Shown: positions 1 through 11,439, counted from the stretch's first letter. The stretch: DNA of 64,000 bases from Euwallacea fornicatus (GCF_040115645.1 NC_089553.1:1240001-1304000); one strand, 5' to 3'. The notes: generated by a model not told the origin, from the letters alone. Translations and numbers: made by a program.

Positions 1-1655
1 GGCGGCAACCACGTTAGAGCGGGTAATCATTAGAGAAGCTCTTAGAAGAGAAAATATTAGTATAGAAGCTGCAACATAAACTAAACTATACGTTGAGCAA
101 ACTTGAGGTCCGAAACTCTCTTGTGCGCTTGGGAGTGCCTGTGTGAATACGAAGAAATTTCGCTTAATAATGTGGGGAAATTCGAATTTAAAGTTGAAAT
201 AAGAGCCTAGAGGTCAGAGCAACATCGCAATTATTTATCAAGGGTCCGTCAGAACGGGTTTTTGGGGGGAACGGGGCGGAGTTCTCCAAAATTACAGCTA
301 AGGAGGGTGTAAGGGTTGCAAAACCTATGACCCTTCGTACTCGAAGGGTTAAAACTCTTAATGGTTTATGTTGCAACTTAAGACGAAGACCCGAATGGGC
401 CTTGTGATTTATAAACGCGTTTTAGGCGGTTTCCCATCGATTTTAATTAAAATCCTCAAAGATGTTGCACTTGATGGAAACACCCACAAAGGAAATGGAA
501 ATCGTTAGATATCCATTTCCGTATAGGGACAAAATCAAATTTAAAGAGAATTTATAAGGAAATTAAGGCCTAAGGGCCACATGTGAATTATTTTGGCTCT
601 ACCAGCGGAGCTGGAACAAAAACGGCATGCATTCCTGGGGAAAATCCAATTTCATTTAAACAATTAACACAACAATTATCCGGCAACCGTGGAAGCAAAT
701 TCGGACGGTAGTTGTGCAAAGAAAAGGGACGATGGTGCTGTAAAGACGTCGCCAGAGAGCTCGAGGAATGCAAATCGCACACATACCGAGATAATTATTG
801 TGAATAGCGTTCCTGATGAAGCGTCCAGCGACTCATAGCGTCGCATTCTTGGAAAACATACCGAAAATTTAGCCATTGATAGTGTCAAACCCAGACCTAT
901 ATGTATGTACGTGCATGAAATTGGATGTTATGTGGTCATCTGGATGAACCGTGGACAGATCAATGATGTTAAAAAATTCCCCCACAATAAATAACCACCA
1001 GTTAATTAATATCCAAGTTGGTAACGTTATTAAACTATGGCGTCGAATGGCGTAGTTCAGGGGGAGAAGGTTTAAGATAACATGGTGTGAGCCTGTCGAA
1101 TCGCCATTGGCGTGAAAACGCGGGGGCGCAGCTGATAAATGAGCCCGATACCGAATTGTTAACGGGGTGTTTGTAAATGGAAACGCTCATATCGGTGCAC
1201 TTATCAATATGGAGAATGACAAAGCGGTTAATGCAAACTTTCTGCTAAGAGTTTTATCGCGTTGCCACGGCGAAAATGGTCTCAACAATTAGGGTGGATT
1301 TTTGCCGCAATTCATCCCAGCATTGAGCAAAGTTCAAGAAGTGACTTTTTTGATCATTTGAAATGATATTTCCATATGCGAAAAATACGAAAAGTTCTAA
1401 AGAATGCGTTTTTCTGTAGAGGGCAAAAATCTGATACCGCAACAAACCCACTCTTTATTTAACATAAACACAATATAATAATATTAAAATCGCTTTTACA
1501 AAAATCACGGTGATCGGGGGAAAAATTAATAAATTTAATGAGCACACGAGAATGTCACTTGATTAAGAACAATGCCATTAATGAAATTACGTCATGGTCT
1601 GCAACGCCACTTCCTTGACAATCCCTTGCTCCTTTAGAAGTTGCGTCAGCAAGTA
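1..1655. other. Gene-free left edge
   Basis: No coding domain, RNA gene or repeat recognised. Open frames at 588-888 overlap on opposite registers and match no family I know. Confidence 0.4.
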
Positions 1656-1657
1656 TA

Positions 1658-3361
1658 CAGGGTGTTCATTCAACAGCTCCTCGGACTTCTCTGAGTTTAC
1701 GTGTAATTTCATATAACAATCCATTGTGGAAGTGAATCTGAGGGTAACGAAGGTAACTTTTGAAATTAGCGGCAACGCTGCAGGGTGTTGGAAAGAAGCA
1801 GGTAGTCATGAAGTGTCATTTTGATAAATGGAATCACCTGCATTTTTTTCAAGTGATAAAATCTCTTGATCCTGTGTCAGTTCGTATACTTTTCCTGTCC
1901 TGAGACGCAGTGACTCGAGGCTATGACGTTTTAAAGGACATTTTGGACATTCGTCGTGCTTCGTAAAAAAATTTCAATCGCAGTTAGCTTGAGTTAAATT
2001 TCGATTATTTTAGGATGGACCGTCACGCAAGATCACTGTAGCAGGCACGGACATTCACTTAGCCAAAAATACGCATAGGATGTTCACAATAACGACTTTA
2101 ACTTTTACTTTTTCAGCTTCAGTTTTCTCGATTTTTTCAAATAAGATGGAGTAGTTTTTATGACGTGGAACGAAAAAAAAATCACATTTTCTTCAGTTTG
2201 GTATAAAATAATGTTATATTTATATCAAATATTATTGGAATTGTGAATTATTCCAAGAAAACCTGCGATCATGGCTACGTGCCTGATAATTCAACATGGT
2301 TGCCATGCTTACCACGTTGTTTGTTTTAAGTTTTGGAAACTTATTGATCCCTTGATTAATTTCTTTTACGCCGATGGTAGGGTTTGTTACTAATGATAAA
2401 GTGATGTGCAGTTGGTTTTATTCTCCTAAGATACTCTTCTTTCTAAATTTTTTTTTCATGACTAACACTTCCTCTTTGTTCAAAACGCTGCTTTAGACTC
2501 TCCCCTTACATCAGGATGTCATCTCCTAGGAAATCGTTGTGCCGAAACGCTAATAAACAATTTCTATCGCGTGAACCAATCACATAAATCACACTAATAA
2601 GTTCTTGTTTAGAATACGTCATATTTATGGGGAGTTTTAAAATAAACAAAGTTCGAAGGAAGAGAAAATCGTAAATGAGCTGTCAGAACTTAAACTTAAC
2701 GTAAAAACATCGAAACCATGGCAACGCATGCTTAACACTCGGGCACTTAACCGTGAATGCAGGTTTTCCCGAAGTAATTAGTAATTCCATTGACATTTAC
2801 GATAAATAGACATTATTTTATACCAAAATAAAGAAAAGTGAATTTTATTTCGTCCTGTGTTACGAAAAACACACCAACCTATTTTAAAAAAATCTAAAAA
2901 ATTAATGTTGGAAAAATGAAAATTAAAGTTGCTACTGTGAACATCCTGTATGTATTGTTGGTCAGATAAGTGTTTGTACCTGATAAAATGATCTTACATG
3001 AGACTCCACATCAAAATGATCGAAATTTGACTTCAGCTAAATGTGTTATCAATTTTTTATGAGGCACTGCAAACGTCTAAAATTTCTTTTAAAACGTCGT
3101 AGATTCGAGACACCACAATTTAAAAAAATTTAGGAACTAACACAGAATCGAGATAGGATTCTATCACGTGAAAAAAATGCAGGTAGTCCCATCTGAAAAG
3201 TTGACACTCTACGACTCCCTATTTTTTTAGAACACTCTGTAGGGTTGTCGCTAATTTTTAAATTTACTTTCGTTAGTCTCGTTTACATCCCCATAATTGA
3301 TTTTTTAGGAAATTACAAATAAACCTATAGGAGCCCGAGAGGCTGTGAAATGGTCACCCTG
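1658..3361. mobile_element. Foldback element 1, 1.7 kb, arms about 680 bp
   Basis: Starts TA-CAGGGTGTTC and ends GGTCACCCTG-TA. The first ~680 bp are the imperfect reverse complement of the last ~680 bp, leaving a loop of about 360 bp. End-type motifs recur in the arm at 1781 and about 2077 (CAGGGTGTTGG, AGGATGTTCAC) with mirror partners ending at 3239 and 2948. No transposase is encoded, so it is a non-autonomous TA-target element. Confidence 0.85.
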
Positions 3362-3363
3362 TA

Positions 3364-4518
3364 TAATATTAACGAAAAAACTGAAAATCACTGTATTGAA
3401 AATATTTTAAAAACAGTTAAAAATAGTATTTTTTGCAGAATGCGTTTTTGCCGTGGAAGAATTTAGAGCATTTGAATTGGCAAAAAGCGATTTGTAACGA
3501 CAAAAAAATTGGATCGATCTCTTGTACCTCAGTAGGGCGCAGGTGGAGCTATTTATCAGTTAACCTCGAAGAGATATTTTAAATGAATTTATCGTATCCA
3601 GAACCTCCCAGGAGCAATTCCAAGTGTTTAAATCAAAAACTGTGAGGTTTATCGGTAATTCACTGAATTAAAAATATAATTTTGACCCTATGTAGAACGA
3701 AAACAAGCAGCTTTCGTATGAAACAAGTTTTGTTGACCCCGCTATAAATTTTGTAAGCTTTTGCTTATTGTAAGCTCTTTCCAATAAATTCAGAATTAAT
3801 TGCGCGAGGACAATTTCAACATCTGAGATATTTTAAGTTTTCTATGTCATTGAAGAACTGATCTTCACTCCTCAACGCTGATATTTGAAGCGCAGTAACA
3901 ACAAAATGAATATTTATGTATTCACATCGATCGGAGACCGAAGATTCGTTAAACTTAATAATCGCATCTTAAATTTCAGGAGGGCCTAAACAGGGCCCGA
4001 AATGCAGAAAGTTAGAGCGTGGTCGGCCCTCAGACACTTAGCGACGGACCCGAAACCTCTCCAACGGCGATGGCGGAGCGGCATCTCATTAGTTCTTGAT
4101 TTTGAATAGGAATATTCTATGGGAACTTAATTTTATTTGCCGGTAAGTTTCAGGTTTCAAGGAGTTAAAGTATAAGAAATATCAGCACTCCAATCAGAAC
4201 CAACTCTGATGTATCTATAGAGTGTATCTGCCACTGAAGTAAAATTATCGGGGCAATTCCTAAAGCTCACCCCTCACTCCCTTTCCTTCACCACTGACCA
4301 CATTTGAGGCGAAACCGCATCAGGGCACTTCGCAAAAACTTCTTGCTCGCGGTTCCTGTCTGAGATTAAGTGAGTTTCAAGTTTAGGTCGGATTATATCG
4401 AGTGGCCCAAAGTGAGAATTCGATTTTTTCGAGTGCAAAATTTAATAAGTACAAAGAGAAATCACAGAGTATGAATTCTTCTACATAAATAAATAAATAA
4501 TAAAGATAACTCCAGTAG
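3364..4518. other. Gene-free stretch 3' of the LRR gene
   Basis: Likely 3' untranslated DNA near 4519 and spacer beyond. An AAAT-type run lies at about 4487-4501. Nothing else recognised. Confidence 0.4.
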
Positions 4519-4830
4519 TTATAATGTAGCTTTTCTTGTGACGACAGGGGTAGAATTAGGTAGGTCAACTTGATTCATTACCAAAGTGTCGACGTCAGAG
4601 TCTTCATCCTCAAACTCCTGATGAAACCTGCTGAGTCTGACTTTTTGGAGTGTTCTGTAGATAGCGCTATTGCTTCTCTTCAATTTTCGCCTTTGAACGC
4701 TTCCATCAGGAAAATGAGAATCTTTCAATTTGAAACGCGATTTTTTTTTGGCGCAGATGTTAATGCAGCAGGTCAGGACCATTCCTGTAATCACAAAAAT
4801 CAGACCATCTTCTTTGCAACTCAACCCAAC
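4519..4830 (-). CDS. LRR gene exon 4 (membrane helix and cytoplasmic tail)
   Basis: 103 codons ending at TAA (4521-4519). It encodes the hydrophobic segment GLIFVITGMVLTCCINIC, then AKKKSRFK, an arginine/lysine-rich stretch and an acidic cluster (EFEDEDSDVD). Its frame has a TAG immediately upstream, which coincides with the proposed splice acceptor. Confidence 0.75.
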   Translation of the reverse strand, partial: VGLSCKEDGLIFVITGMVLTCCINICAKKKSRFKLKDSHFPDGSVQRRKLKRSNSAIYRTLQKVRLSRFHQEFEDEDSDVDTLVMNQVDLPNSTPVVTRKATL

Positions 4831-7696
4831 CTACCACAAAGAACTCCATATACAAAAATTACGCTCACGCTGATCCATGGTGAAAGTTGAATTACTTCCA
4901 ACAATAAACTCTGTGATTCCTTAACGATTGTCTTAACATTTTCACACTTCACATCCTCACTCTCAATATTCCTAGTTTCCTGCTCAAAAATCCACGAATT
5001 CCGGGCTGGCTCCTCACCAGCAGGTGTGGTCTTCTCACTCATAATCATTTTTTCGAATTGATGCACACTATGGTTAATGGTGAAAGAAGTAGGAACATCA
5101 GCGCTGCAAGCGTCACTATAGAGAATCTCTCTGATTTTCACATAACTGCCCACCGTGATCATGTTCGGATCTTTGCAATTGAAATCGTTCCCATGCGTTT
5201 TAAAGATAGTGAGCTTAGGTAACGACTCCAAAAGGTCCACTTGCATGGTTTTTATATAGTTGTCTGAGATATCCAGGATTTTCAAGTTGGGAATTAGTTT
5301 GAAGGTGTTGGATTTGAGGGTTGTTATGCCGCAGCTGCTGATGTCTAAGACCTGAATTGAATCAAAGTTGCGGTAATAAAAAATTGGCTCGCCCATAAGA
5401 GTAGTTGTACCTTCAGGTTTTCGATATTAATCAAAGGTTCCTCGTTAATGGACCTTAATTTATTGCCCTTCAAATAGAGTTCCTCTAATCCAGGTAAGCT
5501 CCTAAACCACGAGTCAGTGAAGTATTCGATGGCGTTGTAGGAAAGATCTAAGGTTTTTAGGTTCTCCATTCCAGCGAAGGCGTTAAAGTGAATCTGTCGT
5601 ATTGCGTTATGGGACAGGTTGAGTAGCTTTAGATTCGTTAGACCTAGTTCCTAAAGAAAATACATTGCATCGAACAACTTAAATCATAATTCAAGGCTTG
5701 TAGAGGGAAAATATATAGTTTTCTTTATTGCACGATTATTGCTATTTTCACCAGCTATAACTGGATTGAATTGAATTGTTTGCATGGTAATTATTTGCCT
5801 TTAATTGGTGCATATGTCTGAACGATAATAACCTGAAAATGCAACCTAATTGAGTCATAGATTTGGAGAAATCACCAAACGTTATATTGAAAATAACTAA
5901 AGATATACCGGGTCTTTCTGCAAAGTGGTTTCCTTTCCAAGTTTTTTTTGCAGGTTTTTTGTAAATAAAAGTTTGAGTTTTTGCTTTCGAATTATTCCTT
6001 AAATTGCCTGAAGACATTACGATGTTTTTATTTTCATCATTGATTCCGGTAGGTAGTATATGCAAGAGGTTGCAAAAACATTGGTCGCTCGAGGAGTGAC
6101 AAAAAAGTCAAAGTTAGTTGATTATACCTTATATACCGGGTATAACACGAACGAATTCACAGCAAATATCTCACAACTACGTAGAAATTAAAAAAAAGTT
6201 TTAATAGAACACGTGGAGTTGTTTTGGAGCTATGAATTGAAGTGATAATAAAATATACAGGATGGCACATAAAGCTCGGACGAAAGAAGCTTGCAATTTT
6301 TTAACGGTAGACCCTGTATATTTTTGCATATTTGAGTTCGTAGTCGAAATCTAAGCACGTTTGATATAGAATATGCTATTCTTAAAATCTAGAGATAGTG
6401 AAATTATTAATGATAAAAAAAAAATTATTTTTGACGAAGTCCTTTTCACCACCTATTGGATAGGATTAGGCACATTATAGGTACGGAAAGTCGGACTTAA
6501 CTCCACTAGATTTTTTCCGGTCAGGTTATCCGAAACGAGTTGTTTATCAAACCCACCAAATTAATTTAGAAGACATGAAAGGTCACATTTGAGAGCCTTG
6601 TACAGTCACACTTGATGTGATGTGAAAAGCTTGTAATGGAGAACTTTCTTGGACGACTTGAAACATATCTGGAATCTTAAGGAAGACAATTTGAATATCT
6701 TTAAATATTGCTTTCCTAATGTGATGATAAAAGGCAATTTTCTAACTGGGGCTTATTTTTTGTAAGTGCGAAAATAAATTTTTTAAGCACTCGACTGAAA
6801 TACATTTCACAACCTCTTGATTTTAAGTATAGCATTTGCTATAACAAATGCATCTAGATTCCGACTAAGAATTCGAAACGCGAAAATATATAGGGCGTGC
6901 TGTTTAAAAAATTGCAAGTTTCTTTTGTCATAGCTTCATGCGCCATCCGGTATATTTTATGGTCACTTTAATTTGTAACCCCAACACAACTCTACATATT
7001 TCTATCAAGACCTTTTTTAAAGTTCCTACAGGAATGTGAGATATTTGCTGTAAACTATATCGTTGGACACCCTGTATTTTTTTTTTTTTTTTGATAGAGT
7101 GTAAAAGTAAATTTTCCAAACCTCGGGTCGAATACCGTTGGTTATGAATAGGGTCGAGGTTATCCGGATTGTCGCAGATAATTCTTTGGTTGGCCACAAA
7201 AGCATATAGATGAAGACTGAAATTGACCGTGTTGGGAGCAACATTCTCTTCAAAATATCCCCTACAATAAATTTCTCACAATGCATTACTAAATTTTCAT
7301 AAGCAAATGAATATGATATTTGACCCGTTCGCAATAACAGCCAGAATACCTCATCTTATTCATTTCACCTATTTCCATCATGGCACAACACTCAATAACA
7401 ATTTATTGCTTTGACCTGATTCATCTTTCTTTACTTGAAAAGCCACTTACCAGAAATGTCTTATCAGTTAATTCACTGATCTGATTCTGACCAACATCCA
7501 GAATCTCGGCTTGAGAAGGCAAACCCAACTCGATAGACACCAATTTCTTGTTTTGGCACAACGCCCTTTTCATGTTCAGATAAAGATCACAGGCACAAAA
7601 CTCTGGGCATGGGATTTCTATTTGCCGCGCCTCCACTGAAGGGCCTACGGACCAGAGAAATACCGCCCATAATATACGGACGGCCTGGCTGACCAT
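4519..7696 (-). CDS. Leucine-rich-repeat single-pass membrane protein (4 exons)
   Basis: Spliced product of about 417 residues from exons 7696-7451, 5650-5411, 5351-4896 and 4830-4519, all joined in phase 0. Residues 1-23 look like a signal peptide. Cysteines 30, 34, 36 and 47 form an LRR N-terminal cap. Repeats of the LxxLxLxxN type with about 24-residue spacing follow across residues 64-240, for example NLKLLNLSHN and NLKTLDLSYN. A short cap with two cysteines (FNCKD ... DAC) comes next, then an acidic linker, a hydrophobic helix at about 324-340 and a basic stop-transfer AKKKSRFK. The cytoplasmic tail of about 75 residues ends in RKATL. The layout predicts a cell-surface protein with extracellular LRRs, probably used in recognition or adhesion. 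I do not recognise the orthologue. Intron 1 carries a foldback transposon. The last intron is inferred (see exon 4), and a frameshift is the alternative. Confidence 0.82.
4831..4895 (-). other. 65-bp last intron of LRR gene (inferred)
   Basis: A GTAATT donor and a TTTGTGGTAG acceptor, with both sides in phase 0. Without it the reading ends at a TGA before the membrane helix and basic tail. With it a single helix followed by AKKKSRFK is obtained. The donor is weak. A one-base indel in the assembly or a pseudogenising frameshift is the alternative. Confidence 0.6.
4896..5351 (-). CDS. LRR gene exon 3 (last repeats, C-cap, juxtamembrane linker)
   Basis: 152 codons from GTC at 5351 to GAA at 4896. 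It contains two more LRRs (NLKILDISDN), a small C-cap and an acidic serine/threonine-rich linker. The in-frame reading continues past 4896 into a hydrophobic run and a TGA at 4823. The splice at GAA|GTAATT is therefore inferred rather than forced. Confidence 0.78.
5352..5410 (-). other. 59-bp intron 3 splice pair of LRR gene (second short-range intron)
   Basis: A GTACAA donor and an ATTCAG acceptor, phase 0. Removing it joins ENLK to VLDISSCG and restores a canonical 24-residue LRR. Both flanking readings without splicing break the repeat. Confidence 0.85.
5411..5650 (-). CDS. LRR gene exon 2 (core repeats)
   Basis: Begins after a TTTTCTTTAG acceptor and ends at AAG|GTACAA. It is exactly 80 codons, phase 0 at both ends. 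The TAG of the acceptor is an in-frame stop, so an upstream intron is required. It encodes about three LRRs. Joining it to exon 1 gives DKTFL|ELGLTNLK, which keeps the repeat period. Confidence 0.85.
5651..7450 (-). other. LRR gene intron 1 (1.8 kb)
   Basis: Bounded by GTAAGT and TTTAG. About half of it is the foldback element at 6136-7074. The rest is AT-rich and shows no coding signal. The short open frames inside lie in the inverted arms and are not genes. Confidence 0.8.
6136..7074. mobile_element. Foldback element 2, 0.94 kb, in LRR gene intron 1
   Basis: The arms, about 280 bp each (6136-6410 and 6800-7074), are imperfect reverse complements. Outer ends are TA-CCGGGTAT and GACACCCTG-TA. 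Inner direct copies of the end motif lie at 6258 (CAGGATGGC) and, mirrored, at 6950. A 58-bp unit at 6258-6315 is itself bounded by TA-CAG and CTG-TA. No coding capacity. Confidence 0.85.
7451..7696 (-). CDS. LRR gene exon 1 (signal peptide and LRR N-cap)
   Basis: An ATG at 7696 opens 82 codons that end at a strong CTG|GTAAGT donor. The start is chosen because a hydrophobic stretch (WAVFLW) follows at once and leads into the CPEFCAC cap. Downstream in-frame reading past the donor soon stops. Phase 0. Confidence 0.85.
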
Positions 7697-8109
7697 GGTT
7701 TAGGTGGGGAATAGCTGCAATGATCGGAACATCATTATCTTTTTCTCATAGATTTTATTCGCCTTATGCTTGTTTGAAAACTACTATCTTCCGCATAGAC
7801 TGATATGGAAGTGAGTAAGGCGAGATAAGATAGTGTGATGATGATGATAAGAAAGAAATGCTTCGCTATGTAATGTTGCCGCGAATAACGTTTTTCTAGC
7901 CACCACTGAGACTAAGTTAAATTATTATTGGTTAATATAGGAAGGGCTTATCACACGAATTATAGAAATTGACATGATAAAGAACTTTTGCATTAAATAT
8001 CATAGGTAGCAAAACCAGGCATCTTATTATCGACAACAAGGCTAATAATGGGTTTTCTGATAAAATTCAAATTTAACTTAGTGTTTTATTGTTTTTACGT
8101 TGTACTTAC
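7697..8109 (-). other. Upstream flank of the LRR gene
   Basis: Contains whatever leader and promoter the LRR gene has. No clear TATA or initiator is seen. A short GATGATGAT run lies at about 7838-7850. Confidence 0.35.
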
Positions 8110-8870
8110 ACATTGTTGCAGTTACAATAATTTTTTATAGGCATAATGTGAAGGTGACTGTTTAAGGAACATATTACATAACGGTCATTTTGACCTGGGC
8201 CCTTTCCAGGTAGCAAATCCCTCTTTCCTTTTTTACGTTTCGTAACTACGTCCATCAGCTACGTCCCACAATGGACTATGGTCAAAATGGTGGACGAATA
8301 CTCCATATTGACCTTGAATTCTAAATTTTTATTTAGTCTGAAAGAAAAAAAAAGTTTTCGATCTATTTTTGCCCACAAAATGGCGATTTATTACTAATAT
8401 TGTTAACGTGTTGAAATATTGCGAATACTAGGACTTTTGGGGTTTTCTGTTTCCATGTGCGGCTACGCCCTTCGTTCTTTATCGTTCCTCCACTGTAGCT
8501 ACACGTAAGCGTACATTGCAATGTAATTTTTTTGTAGGCATGGCATGAAGATGGCTGTCTAGCGAATATATCAGCTAACGGTCATTTTGACCTGGTCCCT
8601 TTCCAGGTAGCAAATCCCTTTCGTCCCTTTCGCGACCCACAAATGAAATGCGGTGGACAAATGCGAACACATCCGTCCACCATATCAATTTTGAAATCCA
8701 AATTTTGAATAAAACCGAAATTAAAAAAAAAAAAACATTTCTTCCACCTTTGCCTACAAAAGACTTATTTATGATTAATATCAGTAATGTGTTGACAGTT
8801 GACGAATATTAGGGCTTTTGTGGCTTGCTCACTCCCGTGTACGGCTGCGCCCTTTGACCTTTACACCCAG
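8110..8870. repeat. Diverged tandem duplication, two units of about 400 bp
   Basis: Units begin near 8110 and 8512 and align over nearly their whole length. The best-preserved core is ACGGTCATTTTGACCTGG followed by CCTTTCCAGGTAGCAAATCC, near 8180 and 8577. Other shared blocks are the GGCATAATGTGAAGG-like start and the GTGCGGCTACGCCCTT-like end. The core holds two small palindromes, GGTCATTTTGACC and CCTGG-CCAGG. No coding signal. Confidence 0.75.
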
Positions 8871-9599
8871 GTGATGTTTAGGGCCACCCCGTTTAAATCC
8901 AGTTTGACCAGTGTACAATTTGCTGACATTGGGTTTTAGTGTATATTAAAAGGTGCTCTACCAACTAAATTTCTATTTAATCTGTTGCTGTCGATGACTG
9001 TAGGTGAAATTAACAAGCGAATAGTAATTAAAACCGTTTCGCAAAACATCAAGAGGGGCACCCAAGTTTGCTCGCATTGAAAAGTTTTGTATGTAAAGCA
9101 ATTCCCATTTTCGCGGAGAGCCCATACATCTCTCTCAACAACTGCTTCTATACACTCAACTTAAACAATGTCCCCGAAAGTGCACGGAGAGTTGCTTTGG
9201 TCTGCGTTTGTCATGTACGCCGGACTGGGGGGTTTGGGGGACAACCTGAACCCCCTGAAGGGTGTAAGTTTGAAACCTCGCTTGGTAACTCGCTTGTAGT
9301 CCGGGAGAGATCGCCTCGTATAAGGTTTGAAGGTGCTGTTTCACATCATTTAATCAGTTAATAACTAGAAAATATTTTTGTCGTGTAAGGACTATGACAG
9401 CAAAATCAACAAAATGTAATGATAGTGCAAGTTTGCACGGTTTCGGACCTGGACAATCAATAGCTGTTTCTGAAGTAATTGGGGCCGTTAAATCTGAATT
9501 TTTGAATTGTTCTGTAAAATTGTTTCTAGTTTTAGAGATTTTTGAGAAATTCATTTTCTACCATTTTTAACACATGTATTCGATTAAAAATTGTAAATT
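8871..9599. other. Gene-free stretch
   Basis: The overlapping opposite-strand frames at 9068-9361 show no recognisable domain. No repeats recognised. Confidence 0.35.
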
Positions 9600-10170
9600 A
9601 CAAAAGAAAGTCAGTTGAACCGAATCGCTTGTATTGTTTCGGATTCGTATCATGCATAAGAGTCCAATAGTAGTCGCTCAGCATCTCATCATCTCAAAAT
9701 CCTTGATACCATCTTTCGATTTTTGCAATACCTTGGTGTACTCGTTCTCCTTGCCTGTCGCTCGTGTTATCTAAGTTTTCAGGAAAAAAATCCAGAAGAG
9801 AATGCAGAAAATGTTTTTCGAGAGACATTCGAGCTCCAATTTTGTGGTAATTTTGCAACCAATCTTAGACTGTTCGCTTAAAAGGCTAATATTTGTGGTT
9901 CCCAAGAAAACTCTTAACACTTAGAAATGATGCCCATGCGGCCGCTTCATGGGTTGTTAAACATTTTGTAAACTCTTTCTCCGCTATTAATTTTCGAATA
10001 TCGAAGCCGACAAATATTTCTTCTTAACCTTTTGCGTATGACAACTTGAGAAACAACTTAATTGAATACTGAAAAACCGGTCCCTCACGGTTCAGTGTTT
10101 TCGGCAAAATTCTTGATCGAACCAAGTTTGATGACGCAGATGACCACATGAAGGTGCAGATGGCCCTGCG
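9600..10170 (-). pseudogene. Decayed copy of a repeat-associated arthropod ORF (HFLHS-DFFPENL motif)
   Basis: Conceptual reading on the minus strand gives EIFVGFDIRKLIAEKEF from about 10028, then AAAWASFLSVKSFLGNHKY. It continues with GARMSLEKHFLHSLLDFFP, ENLDNTSDRQGERVHQGI and finally YYWTLMHD near 9655. I recognise this order of motifs (SLKxHFLHSHLDFFP, GERFHQDI, DYCWxL) from a multi-copy ORF found in many arthropod and other invertebrate genomes, probably element-encoded. I cannot name its class. Several in-frame stops (for example after GNHKY and at GF*DD) show the copy is dead. Confidence 0.65.
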
Positions 10171-10877
10171 ATGTTGCATATAAAAAGACGGTTCACGTTC
10201 CAAACCAAAAATAAACCGTTCCGAATATGATAAATTAAGTGATCTGTCGAGTGGCGCAAACTTGAAGACTAAAACTAATCATGATAAATAAATTGCACAT
10301 TTGGATTCGTCATATCAAATAACGCCGAAAATTGTTCTTATCTGCTGCTATCCAAAAGTTCACCGGAATTTGTAACTTGTGTAATTAATTATGAGGGTAG
10401 CGTCATTTTGAGTTGGAAATATGTCCTATGAAGTGGATTATTCAGTTATCCTTTTATTCTATTTGGGAAGTGCACATTATTCTCAGTTAAAACTAAATGA
10501 GAATACCATTCACCCTTTACTAAAGGTACAGACGAGAAACCTTTGTGGATGTTGCGGCGTTAGATCTGACATCATCTCTACAACCTAGAGAAAATTGAGT
10601 TTGTGAAAAATTATCATCACTCAAAATATCGTAACGTTCTGTTCAGAGTATCCTGGAAATTCAATAAGTGCTAAATTCGTGATTCTTACAGAAAAACTGA
10701 TATCTCATTGGAAAACAGTTAGATGAAATCGTATGTGAAAATCGACCTAAAACCGCAATTTTGAAAATCGCCACTGCCAAATCTCATTGCAGTGTTGTTT
10801 GTTTATTCCACAGGCCCCCCGCACTCCTCAGAACCCTACAGGTCATAAGGTCATTATGTACACTTACTCAGTAAGCA
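10171..10877. other. Gene-free stretch
   Basis: AT-rich, with no gene or repeat recognised. Confidence 0.35.
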
Positions 10878-10879
10878 TA

Positions 10880-11437
10880 CAGGATTATTGAAAATTTTAT
10901 ACAAAGAACTTGAGAGCGCATTTTTGAGGTCAAAATCAGACTTTCTTCCTCTAAATGTGAGTCCGAAATGCCTAGTTTCCGATAGACAGGGTGTTAAATA
11001 CAATCGTTATCAAAATTTATAGAACGCTATTACCGCGTATTTCGACACTCCTACGCGTTTTCTGACAAATTTGTTGAAATCTGAAATTGTCAAGGATGAT
11101 GCGGCGGAAAGTAGATTGTTGCAAAATTTAAAAAATACTCACATTTATCGAAATTTAATAATAGTGTGATCGAAACAACTTTGGAAATTTTAAAAACGAG
11201 ACGAAACGTACTAAATTTCAGCTAAACCAAATTGTCAAAGAAATTCGACAGGAAACGCGCAGAATTGTCAAACTGTCTCGTCATAATCCACTGCAAACTT
11301 TGATAATGACAATACTTTAACACTCTGTATATCGAAAGCTAAACATGCGCGAACCCACGGGTATGGGACGAAAAAGTCGTATTTTGACCTCAAAAATATA
11401 GCTCTGAATTTTTTACACTGGATTTTAAATCACCCTG
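10880..11437. mobile_element. Foldback element 3, 0.56 kb
   Basis: TA-CAGGATTATT at the left and ATCACCCTG-TA at the right, with arms of about 250 bp (10880-11098 against 11225-11437). Inner motif copies are CAGGGTGTTAAAT at 10987 and its mirror ending at 11327. No coding capacity. Confidence 0.85.
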
Positions 11438-11439
11438 TA

